NCBI GenBank assembly: GCA_035605695.1
Contig: DATNGZ010000016.1
Location: 1-64,000, forward strand
Reading direction: 5' to 3'
Origin: VRUE01 sp035605695
GTDB taxonomy: Bacteria; Actinomycetota; Thermoleophilia; Solirubrobacterales; 70-9
DNA: 64,000 nucleotides
Below the pieces are notes generated by a model. That model saw only the letters and a list, made by a program, of their open reading frames with translations. It searched no databases and was not told where the DNA came from. Position 1 is the stretch's first letter. Each line of letters opens with the position of its first letter. The position numbers and the translations under genes were made by a program. Positions 49,436 to 57,756 of this stretch are shown here, piece after piece.

Positions 49436-50381
49436 AGCGCCGGTACAGGGCAAAGCAGACTACGGCGATGAAGGCGAGAACGGTGAAGTAGGCGTAGCGC
49501 CAATGCAGCTCCGGCATGTGGTCGAAGTTCATTCCGTAGATCCCGGCGACCATCGTCGGCACGGCGGCGATCGCGACCCAGGCCGAGATCTTGCGCATGT
49601 CCTCGTTTTGGCGAACCGAGACCTGGGTTAGGTTCGCCTGCAGGGCGCTGCTGAGCAGCTCGCGGAAGCTGGCGACCCGGCCGGTGACCCGCTGCAAGTG
49701 GTCGTGGACGTCGCGGAAGTACTCGTGGAGGTCGTTGGGAATTGCGTCGAAGCGGCCTTCGGCGATCTCGTCGACCGCTTCGGAGAGGGGAGCGACCGCG
49801 CGGTAAAGGTCGAGGACCTCTCGCTCGAGCTTGTAGATCTGCTCGGCCGGGTTGGTTCGCTCGGCGGAGAAGACCTCGGCCTCGACCGCCTGGATCTCAC
49901 CGTCGATCGTCTGAGCGACTTCGCCGTAGCCGTCGACGACGTGGTCGAGGATCGCGTAGAGGACCACGCCGCTGCCGCGCGCGAGCAGGTCCGGGCGGTG
50001 CTCGACCCGCTCCCTGACCTGGCTCAGCTCGCCCTCGCCGTGGCGGACCGTAATGACGAAATCCGGGTTGACGAAGAGCAGCAGCTCGCCGACCTTGATG
50101 CCGTGCGGCGAGTCGGGGTGGGTGACCGTCTTGACGACGACCAGCAAGGTGTCGCCGAAGAGCTCGACCTTGGGGCGCTGCTGAGCCTTGACCGCGTCCT
50201 CCGCGGCGAGCTCGTGGAGGTTGAATTTGGCCGCGATCGCGTCGAACTCCTCCGCGGTCGGTTCGACCAGGCCAAGCCAGACGAAAGTGTCATCCGCATG
50301 ACCGGCGCTGCCGGCCTGGTCGAGGGAGAGCTTCCCGGGGCGCCGTTTCCCGCGCTCGTAGACAGCACAGTCGACGATCAT
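49413..50381 (-). CDS. corA: CorA family magnesium/divalent cation transporter
   Basis: 322 residues. A large cytoplasmic N-terminal domain, a long helix (~190-255), and two C-terminal membrane segments separated by the periplasmic GMN motif (YGMNF) that forms the pore entry. The ending is basic (YRRFKRVGWL), as usual for the family. ATG at 50381; GATACT ends 7 nt upstream and is a likely -10. Mg2+ is the default substrate, but Co2+/Ni2+/Zn2+ transport cannot be excluded. Confidence 0.93.
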   Translation of the reverse strand: MIVDCAVYERGKRRPGKLSLDQAGSAGHADDTFVWLGLVEPTAEEFDAIAAKFNLHELAAEDAVKAQQRPKVELFGDTLLVVVKTVTHPDSPHGIKVGELLLFVNPDFVITVRHGEGELSQVRERVEHRPDLLARGSGVVLYAILDHVVDGYGEVAQTIDGEIQAVEAEVFSAERTNPAEQIYKLEREVLDLYRAVAPLSEAVDEIAEGRFDAIPNDLHEYFRDVHDHLQRVTGRVASFRELLSSALQANLTQVSVRQNEDMRKISAWVAIAAVPTMVAGIYGMNFDHMPELHWRYAYFTVLAFIAVVCFALYRRFKRVGWL

Positions 50382-50479
50382 TCAGCGCAGTATCGCCATC
50401 CGGTCGGCCCGACCGGTAGATTTCCTGGCCAGGCAGCCAAACTCGCCGGCAACGAGCGGCGACGAGACAGGAGCAGACT

Positions 50480-51673
50480 TTGAGCAACCGCACGTTCGTG
50501 ATCGGGGTCGGCATGACCAAGTTCGAGAAGCCCGGCAGCAAGGAGGGCGACTACCCCGACTGGGCCAAGGAGGCGGGGGAGAAGGCGCTCGCCGACGCGG
50601 GTATTCCCTACACCGACGTCGAGCAGGCCTTCGCCGGCTACTGCTACGGCGACTCTACCTACGGCCAGCGGGCGCTTTACCAGCTCGGACTAACCGGGAT
50701 CCCGGTCGTCAACGTCAATAACAACTGCTCGACTGGCTCCTCGGCGCTGTTCCTGGCGCGCCAGGCGGTCAAGGGCGGCCTGGTCGAGTGCGCGCTCGCG
50801 CTCGGCTTCGAGAAGATGGAGCCCGGCTCGCTCGGCGTCAAGTACACCGACCGCACCAACGCGCTAGACAAGCACGCGATGCGGATGTTCGAGATCCGCG
50901 ACCCCGAGCAGTCGCCGCCAGCGCCGCAGATGTTCGGCAACGCCGGCCGCGACCACATGCAGAAGTACGGCTCCAACCCCGACCACTACGCCTGGATCGG
51001 CTGGAAGAACCACAAGCACTCGGTCAACAACCCCTACGCCCAGTTCCAGGACGTCTACAGCCTCGAGGAGATCAAGGACGCGCGGATGATCCACGACCCG
51101 CTGACCAAGCTGCAGTGCTCGCCCACCTCCGACGGCTCGGCCTGCGCGATCGTCGCCTCCGAGCGCTACGTCGACGAGCACGACCTCTGGGACCGGGCGA
51201 TCGAGATTGCCGGCCAGTCGATGGTCACCGACCTCAGCTCCACCTTCGCCGAGGACACCGATTGCATGAAGATCGTCGGCTCCGACATGTCGAAGCAAGC
51301 GGCCGACGAGGCCTACGCCGAGGCCGGTGTCGTCGCCGCTGACGTCGACGTCTGTGAGCTACACGACTGCTTCAGCGCTAACGAGCTCATCACCTACGAA
51401 GCGCTTGGTTTCGCGGCCGAGGGCGAGGCGCACAAGTTGGTCGAGGAAGAGGCAACCACCTACGGCGGCCAGGTCGTCGTCAACCCCTCCGGCGGGCTGA
51501 TCTCCAAGGGTCACCCGCTGGGTGCGACCGGGCTGGCGCAGTGCTCGGAACTGACCTGGCAGCTGCGCGGCACGGCCGACAAGCGCCAGGTCGAGGGCGC
51601 CAAGCTGGCCCTGCAGCACAACATCGGCCTCGGCGGCGCCGCCGTGGTCACCGTCTACAAGCCGGCGGCTTAG
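50480..51673 (+). CDS. SCP2-type thiolase / lipid-transfer protein
   Basis: 397 residues. Thiolase fold with nucleophile Cys83 in NNNCSTGSSAL, CELHDCFSANELITYE near residue 293, and the C-terminal GGLISKGHPLGATGLAQ with catalytic His. This subgroup (nonspecific lipid-transfer / acetyl-CoA acyltransferase) serves in side-chain or fatty-acid degradation. The start is TTG 50480 with AGGAG upstream; no better start exists. It is followed by an SDR gene after 24 nt, a plausible two-gene beta-oxidation-like unit. Confidence 0.9.
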   Translation: MSNRTFVIGVGMTKFEKPGSKEGDYPDWAKEAGEKALADAGIPYTDVEQAFAGYCYGDSTYGQRALYQLGLTGIPVVNVNNNCSTGSSALFLARQAVKGGLVECALALGFEKMEPGSLGVKYTDRTNALDKHAMRMFEIRDPEQSPPAPQMFGNAGRDHMQKYGSNPDHYAWIGWKNHKHSVNNPYAQFQDVYSLEEIKDARMIHDPLTKLQCSPTSDGSACAIVASERYVDEHDLWDRAIEIAGQSMVTDLSSTFAEDTDCMKIVGSDMSKQAADEAYAEAGVVAADVDVCELHDCFSANELITYEALGFAAEGEAHKLVEEEATTYGGQVVVNPSGGLISKGHPLGATGLAQCSELTWQLRGTADKRQVEGAKLALQHNIGLGGAAVVTVYKPAA

Positions 51674-51697
51674 CGGGCGCTGGAGGAGGAGGTCCCG

Positions 51698-52585
51698 ATG
51701 GCGAAGCAACGGCAGAACCTCAGCGGCAAGGTCGTGGCGATAACTGGCGGTGCGCGCGGGATCGGCAAGGCGACGGCGACGGCGCTGGTCCGCAAGGGCT
51801 GCCGCGTCGCGATCGGCGACCTCGACCTGAGCCTGGCCGAAGAGACCGCGGCGGGCCTCGGCGGCAACAGCATCGCGCTACCACTCGACGTCACCGACCG
51901 CGGCTCCTTCACCACTTTTCTCGATGCGGCGGCGCTCGAGCTCGGGCCGATCGACGTGCTGATCAACAACGCCGGAATCATGCCGGTGACCCCCTTCGCC
52001 AAGGAGTCCGACGAGTCGCTCAAGCGCCAACTCGACATCAACGTCTATGGCGTCATTGTCGGCATGCAGCTGGCAATCGAGCGTTTCCAGCCGCGCGGCA
52101 GCGGCCACATCGTCAACCTCGCCTCCCAGGCGGGCAAGGGCGGCTTTCCCGGCATCGCCACCTACTCCGGCACCAAGCACGCCGTGGTCGGGATCAGCGA
52201 GGCGGCGCGGGCCGAGCTGCGCGGCAGCGGCATCGAGATCGCCTGCGTGATGCCGACCGTGGTCAACACCGAGCTGACTGCCGGCGTCGGCCAGCGCCTG
52301 ATCAGGCCGGTCGAGGCCGAGGACGTCGCTAACGAGATCGTCGACGCGCTGGAAGTGCCGCGTTTCGACGTCTGGGTACCGCGCATCAACGGCGCCTTTT
52401 TCAAGCTGGTCTCGAACCTGCCGCGCGGTATGCGCGAGGGCCTGGGACGCTTGATGAAAGTCGACAAGCTGATGACCGAGGTCGACCACGGCGCCCGCCG
52501 CCGCTATGAGGAGCGGGCCGCGCACAGCCGCGCCGAGGGCGACGCCAGCGCGGCCGAGCCGAGCCCCGAGCGCGAGGCGGCCTAG
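51698..52585 (+). CDS. Short-chain dehydrogenase/reductase
   Basis: 295 residues, classical SDR. The nucleotide site TGGARGIG (16-23), NNAG (90-93) and the catalytic Ser143-Tyr156-Lys160 (LASQAG; YSGTK) are present, and Asp41 after the second strand suggests a preference for NAD(H). The C-terminal ~70 residues extend beyond the core and end in an Ala/Glu/Arg-rich tail. GGAGG lies before the ATG. It likely works with the adjacent thiolase; substrate unknown. Confidence 0.9.
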   Translation: MAKQRQNLSGKVVAITGGARGIGKATATALVRKGCRVAIGDLDLSLAEETAAGLGGNSIALPLDVTDRGSFTTFLDAAALELGPIDVLINNAGIMPVTPFAKESDESLKRQLDINVYGVIVGMQLAIERFQPRGSGHIVNLASQAGKGGFPGIATYSGTKHAVVGISEAARAELRGSGIEIACVMPTVVNTELTAGVGQRLIRPVEAEDVANEIVDALEVPRFDVWVPRINGAFFKLVSNLPRGMREGLGRLMKVDKLMTEVDHGARRRYEERAAHSRAEGDASAAEPSPEREAA

Positions 52586-52628
52586 CCGGGTTTGAACCCA
52601 TCTGGCGCGCTCGACGTAGGAAGCGGTG

Positions 52629-53270
52629 ATGGGACGAATCTACGACGCGACCTGGGGGAGGGGCTTCGCCGCGCTCTACGACCGCGGCTTGAAGGCGACC
52701 GAGGAGGCCGGACTGCAGGAGATGCGGCGTGAGACACTCGCCGGGGCAAGCGGCCGGACCGTCGATGTCGGCGCCGGAACTGGGGTGAACGCGGATCTGT
52801 TCCCCTCGGCTGTGAGCGAGCTGGTGCTGGTCGAGCCGGACCCGCACATGTTCAAGAAGCTTCGAGGCAAACTCGAGGGTTCGGGGGAGGGGGTTTCGTC
52901 GATCGAAGCCCCGGCCGAACGCCTGCCGTTCGCTGATGGCAGCGTCGACACCATCGTCTTCACCCTGGTCCTCTGCACGGTGCCGGACCCGCGGGCGGCC
53001 CTGGCCGAGGCGGCGAGAGTGCTGCGACCCGGCGGCAAGCTGCTTTTCGTCGAGCACGTTCGCTCCCGGCACCCGGACCTGGCCCGTTGGCAGGACCGGC
53101 TCGAGAGGCCCTGGCGCTTCCTCGCCGACGGTTGTCACTGCAACCGCGACACCGTTGCGATGATCGAAGCCTCGCCGTTTGAGCTCGAGCAGGTCGAGCA
53201 CGACCGCCTGCCCAAGACGCCGCCGATTATCAGGCCGCTGGCGCGTGGCAGCGCGACGCTCACCGGGTGA
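52629..53270 (+). CDS. Class I SAM-dependent methyltransferase
   Basis: 213 residues. Motif I is VDVGAGTGVN; the acidic residue after strand 2 is in LVLVEPDPHM; motif IV-like FTLVLCTVPDP and LRPGGKLLFVEHVR follow, as in the Methyltransf_11 group that includes UbiE-like and arsenic- or small-molecule methyltransferases. ATG 52629 is 6 nt after TAGGAA (52617-52622). Substrate not predictable. Confidence 0.87.
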   Translation: MGRIYDATWGRGFAALYDRGLKATEEAGLQEMRRETLAGASGRTVDVGAGTGVNADLFPSAVSELVLVEPDPHMFKKLRGKLEGSGEGVSSIEAPAERLPFADGSVDTIVFTLVLCTVPDPRAALAEAARVLRPGGKLLFVEHVRSRHPDLARWQDRLERPWRFLADGCHCNRDTVAMIEASPFELEQVEHDRLPKTPPIIRPLARGSATLTG

Positions 53271-53277
53271 GGGTCAG

Positions 53278-53712
53278 TTAGTCGGACTCGGGATCGGTGA
53301 AACGGTGCGCCAGCAGTGGCTGAAGCACGAGCGTGCCGGCGAGGATCGTGAGCGAGACGACTACGAAGGAGAGACCGAGATCGTCGAGCGAGTTGGCGTG
53401 ACCCGCAACGCGGTGCTCGACACCGAGCAGGGCGACGGCGATCGCCAGCAGCCCGGCGATGCCGGCGCCGACGGTGAAGCCGAGCCATTCTTCAAATTCT
53501 TCGCCGCGGCCCATGCGCGGCACCATCCAGACGACCTCGACCACGTAAGCGGGCACGAAGATCGCGCCGATCGTCGCCAGGCTCTGCAGCAGCTCGGGCG
53601 AAGCCGGCGGAATCGCGCCAAGGAAGAAAGATCCGCCAATGCTGGCGACGGCGACGGAGAAGAGCGCCAGCAGCACTCCCTTGGTGATCGGTTCGAAGAC
53701 GGGGAGCCTCAT
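53278..53712 (-). CDS. Hypothetical membrane protein
   Basis: 144 residues from ATG 53712; TAGACT (53720-53725) ends 7 nt upstream. Four predicted membrane segments (~8-28, ~34-56, ~72-92, ~108-130) with short loops. No family recognised; no motifs except a conserved-looking VVWMVPRMGRGEEFEEWLGF loop between segments 2 and 3. Convergent with the methyltransferase gene, 7 nt between stops. Confidence 0.75.
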   Translation of the reverse strand: MRLPVFEPITKGVLLALFSVAVASIGGSFFLGAIPPASPELLQSLATIGAIFVPAYVVEVVWMVPRMGRGEEFEEWLGFTVGAGIAGLLAIAVALLGVEHRVAGHANSLDDLGLSFVVVSLTILAGTLVLQPLLAHRFTDPESD

Positions 53713-53825
53713 CGCGGCCAGTCTAATCGCGGGGCGTGCCAGGCCGTCACGCCGATTCAACGCACGATAATGGAGGTTATGTCTACTTACGATCAGCGGT
53801 GCAACGCGTTACGGCTCCACGGGGA

Positions 53826-53862
53826 CTGCAAAACGTTGCAGGTAGGCCTCAGGAGGCCTTTT
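53826..53862 (+). terminator. Double hairpin with T-run, possible terminator or small-RNA end
   Basis: A perfect hairpin ctgcaa-aacg-ttgcag (53826-53841) is followed by aggcct-cagg-aggcct (53844-53859) and tttt. On the plus strand this is a good intrinsic-terminator shape, yet no plus-strand gene precedes it; the stop codon of the minus-strand DsbA-like gene lies in the second loop. The rest of the 53713-53848 gap holds no ORF I believe. Confidence 0.45.
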
Positions 53863-54616
53863 CGATGGCCGATTCGAGGTCACCTGCTGAGCCGGGCGTG
53901 CTGAGGGTTTCGATCCCAGCCGTTCCGGGGCCCTTGACCGCGAATGACGGCGTGCCGGTGAAACCGAGTTTTTCGGCTTCGGCTGTCGTCGCCGCGACTT
54001 CGCCGAGGACGCGCTTGCTCTTGCGGGCCGCGTTCCACTTGGCGATGTCGGGCACGCCGGCGCCCCTGGCGATCGCGGTCAGGAAAGCGTCGGTCACGTA
54101 GCCCGAGTCCTCGGCGCCTTGGTTCCTGTAGAAGAGCTCGACGAAGTTCCAGCCGCGGCCCTGTTCGCCGGCGGCAATCGCGGCGGCGCCGGCGGGCGTC
54201 GACTGCGGGCCAATGATCGTGTAGTTGTTGAACTCGAGCTTGGCTTCGCCGGCGCGGACCTGGTTTTCGATCACTTGCGGTATGACCTCTTCGGAGTAGC
54301 CCTTGCAAAACGGGCACTGCAGATCGCCGAACTCGAGCAGCGTCACCTTGGCGCCGGGCTCGCCCAGGGTCAGGCCGTCCTGCGGGATCCCGCTCAGCAG
54401 CTGGTTCACCGCCTGGGCGTCGCTGATGTTGCTCGCATCGCCACCGCCGCTGTTGCTGCCGCTGATGACGACCACGACGGCGACGGCGACCAGGGCGAGG
54501 AAACCCGCGGCGCTGCCCAGCTTGATCAAGCGCTGGCGGCGCTCCGCCGCCCCTGCCTGCTCGTCCTCGCGCAGCCGCGCTTCGCGGCGCGCCTCCCTGT
54601 CGCGGCGACCGCTCAT
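53849..54616 (-). CDS. Membrane-anchored DsbA-like thioredoxin-fold oxidoreductase
   Basis: 255 residues. A charged cytoplasmic N-terminus (1-30), one membrane segment (~33-52), then a DsbA-fold domain outside the membrane with the active site CPFC (Cys101, Cys104) and the cis-Pro loop TGTPSF. It should introduce disulfide bonds into exported proteins. The start overlaps the stop of the VKOR gene by 4 nt. That pairing is the standard actinobacterial DsbA-VKOR oxidation module. Confidence 0.9.
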   Translation of the reverse strand: MSGRRDREARREARLREDEQAGAAERRQRLIKLGSAAGFLALVAVAVVVVISGSNSGGGDASNISDAQAVNQLLSGIPQDGLTLGEPGAKVTLLEFGDLQCPFCKGYSEEVIPQVIENQVRAGEAKLEFNNYTIIGPQSTPAGAAAIAAGEQGRGWNFVELFYRNQGAEDSGYVTDAFLTAIARGAGVPDIAKWNAARKSKRVLGEVAATTAEAEKLGFTGTPSFAVKGPGTAGIETLSTPGSAGDLESAIEKAS

Positions 54617-55044
54617 CGTTTGGTGCCCGCGTAGGCGAGCATCCGGGCTGCGTTGGTGGCGAAAAGCAGGGTCATCAGCACGGCGCTGGCGACGCACCAC
54701 TGGCAGATCGCGTCGATCGTGAACAGCTCGAGGTAGGTCAGGTAGAGACTGAAGCCGAAGCCGACCAGGGCGACCACGAAGCCGACCATGCGGGGCCCGT
54801 CGCCGCGCAGCAGCGCGCAGGCGAACAGCGCCACGTAGCCGATGATGCCGAAGATCGCGACGTTGACGCCGAGTAGGTGCGAGTAGGAGCTTTCGGCCAC
54901 GGTCTGGCAGCCGTGGCCGCCGGCGATGCAAACCGGCGAGCCGCCGCCGGAGTCGGCGATCGCGATGTAGGTGGCGACGCCGATGCCAAAAGTCGCGAGG
55001 AAGGTCGCGATCCCCCGCAGCGTTCCCTCGGCCGGCGCCTTCAC
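54613..55044 (-). CDS. Vitamin K epoxide reductase (VKOR) family protein
   Basis: Reoxidises the DsbA-like partner by passing electrons to quinone. 143 residues with four membrane segments. The shuttle Cys pair is Cys39/Cys46 and the quinone-facing CQWC is Cys114/Cys117. GTG 55044 is chosen because TAGCTT (55052-55057) ends 7 nt upstream. A longer upstream frame would run into the 37-nt palindromic repeat and add no family sequence. Co-transcribed and translationally coupled with the DsbA-like gene. Confidence 0.9.
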   Translation of the reverse strand: MKAPAEGTLRGIATFLATFGIGVATYIAIADSGGGSPVCIAGGHGCQTVAESSYSHLLGVNVAIFGIIGYVALFACALLRGDGPRMVGFVVALVGFGFSLYLTYLELFTIDAICQWCVASAVLMTLLFATNAARMLAYAGTKR

Positions 55045-55089
55045 GTTGGGGAAGCTAGCCGAATGGCCTGAGGAAAGACTAAGTCCGAG

Positions 55090-55126
55090 GTCGTAGCTCT
55101 TTCCGCTATCCGGCAAGAACTACGAC
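55090..55126 (+). repeat. 37-nt palindromic intergenic repeat, copy C
   Basis: Perfect outer arms gtcgtag / ctacgac, inner arms ctt / aag and ccg / cgg around the tip ctatc. Length, ends and tip match copies A and B at 9365 and 9437. Its right end contains the TAG stop codon of the hydrolase gene on the minus strand, so it may act as that gene's terminator and insulate the VKOR promoter. Confidence 0.72.
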
Positions 55127-55971
55127 CGCATGCGGTCGGCGACCTGGAGCTCGGCGCAGAACGTCGCGATCTCACGCGAGAGCCGGCCGCCCTGCCAGGC
55201 CAGCGGCGACTGGCCCTCGGTCTCGCTGACGAGTCTTCCCTGCGGCAGCCGCTGCGCGTATTCGCGGGCGATTGCGTAGGGATGACCCGGATCGGCGGCG
55301 TCGTGGCTGGCGACGATCAGCGCTGGCACCTCGAGGTCCTCCAGCTCGTCAAGCGCCTCAAAGGGCCGCGAGCGAGGCACCTCGCGCAGGGCGGCGACGA
55401 TCGCATCGAGATGCCTATGTCGCAGCATCCTTTCGCGGGTGAAGCGCAGGACCGAGTCGCGCCAGGCCGGATCGATTCCCTGCCTGCGGTCGATGTAGTC
55501 GACGAAGCCGTCGATGCCGCCGTTCTCGAGCGCGGCGGCAAGGCTGTCCCAGTACGCCAGCGACCCGGCGGCGACCGTCCCGGTGTAGGTCGGGCCGATC
55601 GCTACCAGGCCCGCCACCCGCTCGGGATGGCGCAGGGCGTAGGCGACGGCGGCGTGTGCTCCCATCGAGTGGCCGGCGAGAACGAACGGCCCCTCGCCCA
55701 CCTTACTGGCGACTAGGGCCTCCAGATCGTCAACCAGCTCCGGGTATCCATAACCCTGGCCGGCCGGCGCCGGGTCGGACTCGCCGTGCCCACGCGCGTC
55801 GTAGGCGATCACGCTGTGGCCGTCGCGCTCCAGCCTGCGCGAGCCATGCACGACAGAGCGCCGGGTCGCGGTAATTCCGTGGCAGAGGACGATCGGTGGC
55901 CCCTCCCCCGCCTTCTCGCCGCGGATCGCCGGCGCCTGCCCGGCGACGAACGGCGCCGGGGCGCCCGGCAT
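55120..55971 (-). CDS. Alpha/beta hydrolase
   Basis: 283 residues, cytoplasmic. PIVLCHGITATRRS is the oxyanion region, GHSMGA holds the nucleophilic Ser, SHDAADPGHPYAI includes the catalytic Asp. The usual C-terminal Gly-His is replaced by a segment reading ETEGQSPLAWQGG, so the catalytic His is not obvious. It overlaps the peroxiredoxin stop by 1 nt (TGATG) and is probably co-expressed with it. Its stop codon is contributed by a palindromic repeat. Confidence 0.82.
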   Translation of the reverse strand: MPGAPAPFVAGQAPAIRGEKAGEGPPIVLCHGITATRRSVVHGSRRLERDGHSVIAYDARGHGESDPAPAGQGYGYPELVDDLEALVASKVGEGPFVLAGHSMGAHAAVAYALRHPERVAGLVAIGPTYTGTVAAGSLAYWDSLAAALENGGIDGFVDYIDRRQGIDPAWRDSVLRFTRERMLRHRHLDAIVAALREVPRSRPFEALDELEDLEVPALIVASHDAADPGHPYAIAREYAQRLPQGRLVSETEGQSPLAWQGGRLSREIATFCAELQVADRMRS

Positions 55972-56471
55972 CAGGCCAGGGCGGCGACGGCTCGCTCGAG
56001 GTCGTCGACAGTCTGAAAGGTGGCGCCGGTGCGGGAGACGTGGCGGTAGCGAATGATCCCCTCGCCGTCGATGACAAAGACCGCGCGCTGGATATAGCGG
56101 CCGCCCGGCGTCTCGTTGAGCTCGGTGAAGCGGGCCAGCGGGCCGAGCCACCCGGTCACCCCATAGCTCTTACTGACGGCAAGATCCTCGTCGGCCAGCA
56201 GCGGCAGGTTCAGTTCCTGCTCTTCGACCCAGCGCTCGTGCGAATCGACCGATTGCGGTGAGATGCCGATCACCTCGGCGTCGAGCTGGTCGATCCGCTC
56301 GCTGTTGTCGCGGTAGGAGCAGAACTGCTTGGTGCAGACCGTGGTTGCGTCGCCGGGATAAAAGGCGAGGACCACGTTCTTGCCGCGGTGCTCGGAGAGC
56401 TTGAAGCTCTTGCCGTCCGTGCCCGGCAGCTCGAAGTCGGGCGCCGCGTCTCCTATGTCCACCTTCGCCAT
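55971..56471 (-). CDS. Peroxiredoxin, Bcp/PrxQ type
   Basis: Reduces peroxides with thiols. 166 residues. The peroxidatic Cys46 and resolving Cys51 form the C-x4-C pattern in VCTKQFC that defines PrxQ/Bcp; the preceding YPGDATT holds the conserved Thr. TAGGCT on the minus strand ends ~9 nt before the ATG. It is co-transcribed with the hydrolase downstream and lies beside the DsbA/VKOR module, making this a thiol-redox neighbourhood. Confidence 0.92.
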   Translation of the reverse strand: MAKVDIGDAAPDFELPGTDGKSFKLSEHRGKNVVLAFYPGDATTVCTKQFCSYRDNSERIDQLDAEVIGISPQSVDSHERWVEEQELNLPLLADEDLAVSKSYGVTGWLGPLARFTELNETPGGRYIQRAVFVIDGEGIIRYRHVSRTGATFQTVDDLERAVAALA

Positions 56472-56492
56472 CGCCCAGCCAGCCTAGTGCAG

Positions 56493-57182
56493 CTAGCCCT
56501 TGTCGATCGTCATCTTTTCGATCACGACCGTCTGCTTCGGCGTTTCGGCCGCGGTGGCGCCGAGATCTTCAATCCTGGTGACGACGTCGTAGCCCTTGGC
56601 GACCTTGCCAACCAGCGCGTATTCGGGTGGCAGGCCAGCATCCGCGGCGGTGACCACGTAGAACTGGCTTCCCGAGCGGCCGGGCGGGTCAGCCGAACTC
56701 TTCGCCATCGCCACTGTGCCTTTGGTGTAGGCGAGGTTGGCCGGGGGCTGCTCGTCGACCGTGTAGCCAGGCCCCCCGACCCCGGTGCCGAGCGGATCGC
56801 CACCTTGGATCACGAAGCCGGGAGCGATGCGGTGGAAGGTGAGGTCGTCGTAGAAGCCTTCTTCCGCGAGGTAGGCAAACGAGTTGACCGTCTTCGGCGC
56901 CCGGGTCGAGTCCAGCGCGATCTCGAAGGTCCCGCAGCTGGTCTGCACGACCGCGGTCAGCTTTTCACCCTTCTTCACAGTCTGCGGTGGTGCTTTGAGG
57001 GTGACCTGCTTCGGCGCCGGCGCTTCGACTTCCTTGCAGCTGTTGGTGCTTGCCGCGGTCGCGGTCGAGTCGCTGCTGCTGTCGCCGCCGCCGCAGCCGG
57101 CCAGGATAGCCGTGAGGACGCCAATCGCAACCGCCGCGAAGACGGCGCGGGCGATCGCGTGGCTGTTGGTCCCCTCCTGCAT
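56493..57182 (-). CDS. Cyclophilin-type peptidyl-prolyl isomerase, lipoprotein
   Basis: 229 residues. A lipoprotein signal peptide ends at the lipobox LAGC (Cys30), followed by a Ser/Thr-rich spacer and a cyclophilin domain (~75-228). GFYDDLTFHRIAPGFVIQGGDP holds the catalytic Arg and Phe, and SGSQFYVVT the binding Gln-Phe. It should speed folding of exported proteins at the membrane surface; LspA (17543) would process it. TAGGCT (57191-57196) ends 8 nt before the ATG. Confidence 0.93.
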   Translation of the reverse strand: MQEGTNSHAIARAVFAAVAIGVLTAILAGCGGGDSSSDSTATAASTNSCKEVEAPAPKQVTLKAPPQTVKKGEKLTAVVQTSCGTFEIALDSTRAPKTVNSFAYLAEEGFYDDLTFHRIAPGFVIQGGDPLGTGVGGPGYTVDEQPPANLAYTKGTVAMAKSSADPPGRSGSQFYVVTAADAGLPPEYALVGKVAKGYDVVTRIEDLGATAAETPKQTVVIEKMTIDKG

Positions 57183-57226
57183 CGGCGCGAAGCCTAGAAC
57201 ATCGGGTCGCGGCAGCCGGGCTTGCG

Positions 57227-57745
57227 ATGATCGGCGCCGTGCGTGCCCCGCCGCTTACTCCTCTCGCCGCCGCGGTGCTCCACGTTCCCGTCCCAGAGCG
57301 CGCCCTGGCGGTCGAGTGTGGCGACGGCGACGCGGTGCTCTTCCTCGCCCGCGAGTTCCCCGCTGCCCGGGTACGGGGCGCCGACTCCTCGCCGGCCCTG
57401 GTTCGCGCTGCCAGCGCCCGGGTCGGCCTCGACCCTGAAGGACGGGTTGCCTTCAAGCAGGGCAAGCCAGGCAGCCTGCCCTACCCCGACGGCTTCTTCG
57501 ACCTGGTCACCCAAGTCGACGGCTTTCCCGTAGCGGCGGAGATCGCCCGCGTCTTGCGCCCCGGTGGCCACCTGGTCCTCGCCAATTCCCGGCCGCGTGG
57601 CTTTCTGGCCGCGGCCCGGGAGGGCCTCTTGCGCCGCCGCCTGGCTCGCCTCGGATTCGTTGCGCTGCACGAGGCAGAGGCCGGCAACGGCAACTTCTTC
57701 GTCGCCAGGCTCGGCGAGGACGGCGCTTCGCCCCGCTCCGATTAG
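57227..57745 (+). CDS. SAM-dependent methyltransferase-like protein
   Basis: 172 residues. A degenerate motif I (AVECGDGDAVLFLA) is followed by an acidic residue in RGADSSPALV, a FDLVTQVDGFP segment and ARVLRPGGHLVLANSRP, as in small UbiE-like methyltransferases. It is shorter than most and may have lost activity. An in-frame GTG at 57239 is an alternative start. Followed by the DAG kinase gene, which has its own -10. Confidence 0.75.
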   Translation: MIGAVRAPPLTPLAAAVLHVPVPERALAVECGDGDAVLFLAREFPAARVRGADSSPALVRAASARVGLDPEGRVAFKQGKPGSLPYPDGFFDLVTQVDGFPVAAEIARVLRPGGHLVLANSRPRGFLAAAREGLLRRRLARLGFVALHEAEAGNGNFFVARLGEDGASPRSD

Positions 57746-57748
57746 GCT
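57743..57748 (+). promoter_or_regulatory. -10-like element of the DAG kinase-murT-gatD unit
   Basis: TAGGCT overlaps the stop codon of the preceding gene and ends 8 nt before the kinase ATG. It would drive the four overlapping genes through gatD. Confidence 0.5.
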
Positions 57749-57756
57749 GCGAGCGG

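Noticed and set aside
53736..54101. Plus-strand ORF across the DsbA-like gene end
   Set aside because: Mostly antisense to the DsbA-like gene, with no protein-like features.
55045..55116. Longer N-terminus for the VKOR protein
   Set aside because: It would be partly encoded by the 37-nt palindromic repeat; GTG 55044 has a well-placed -10 and starts next to the first membrane segment.
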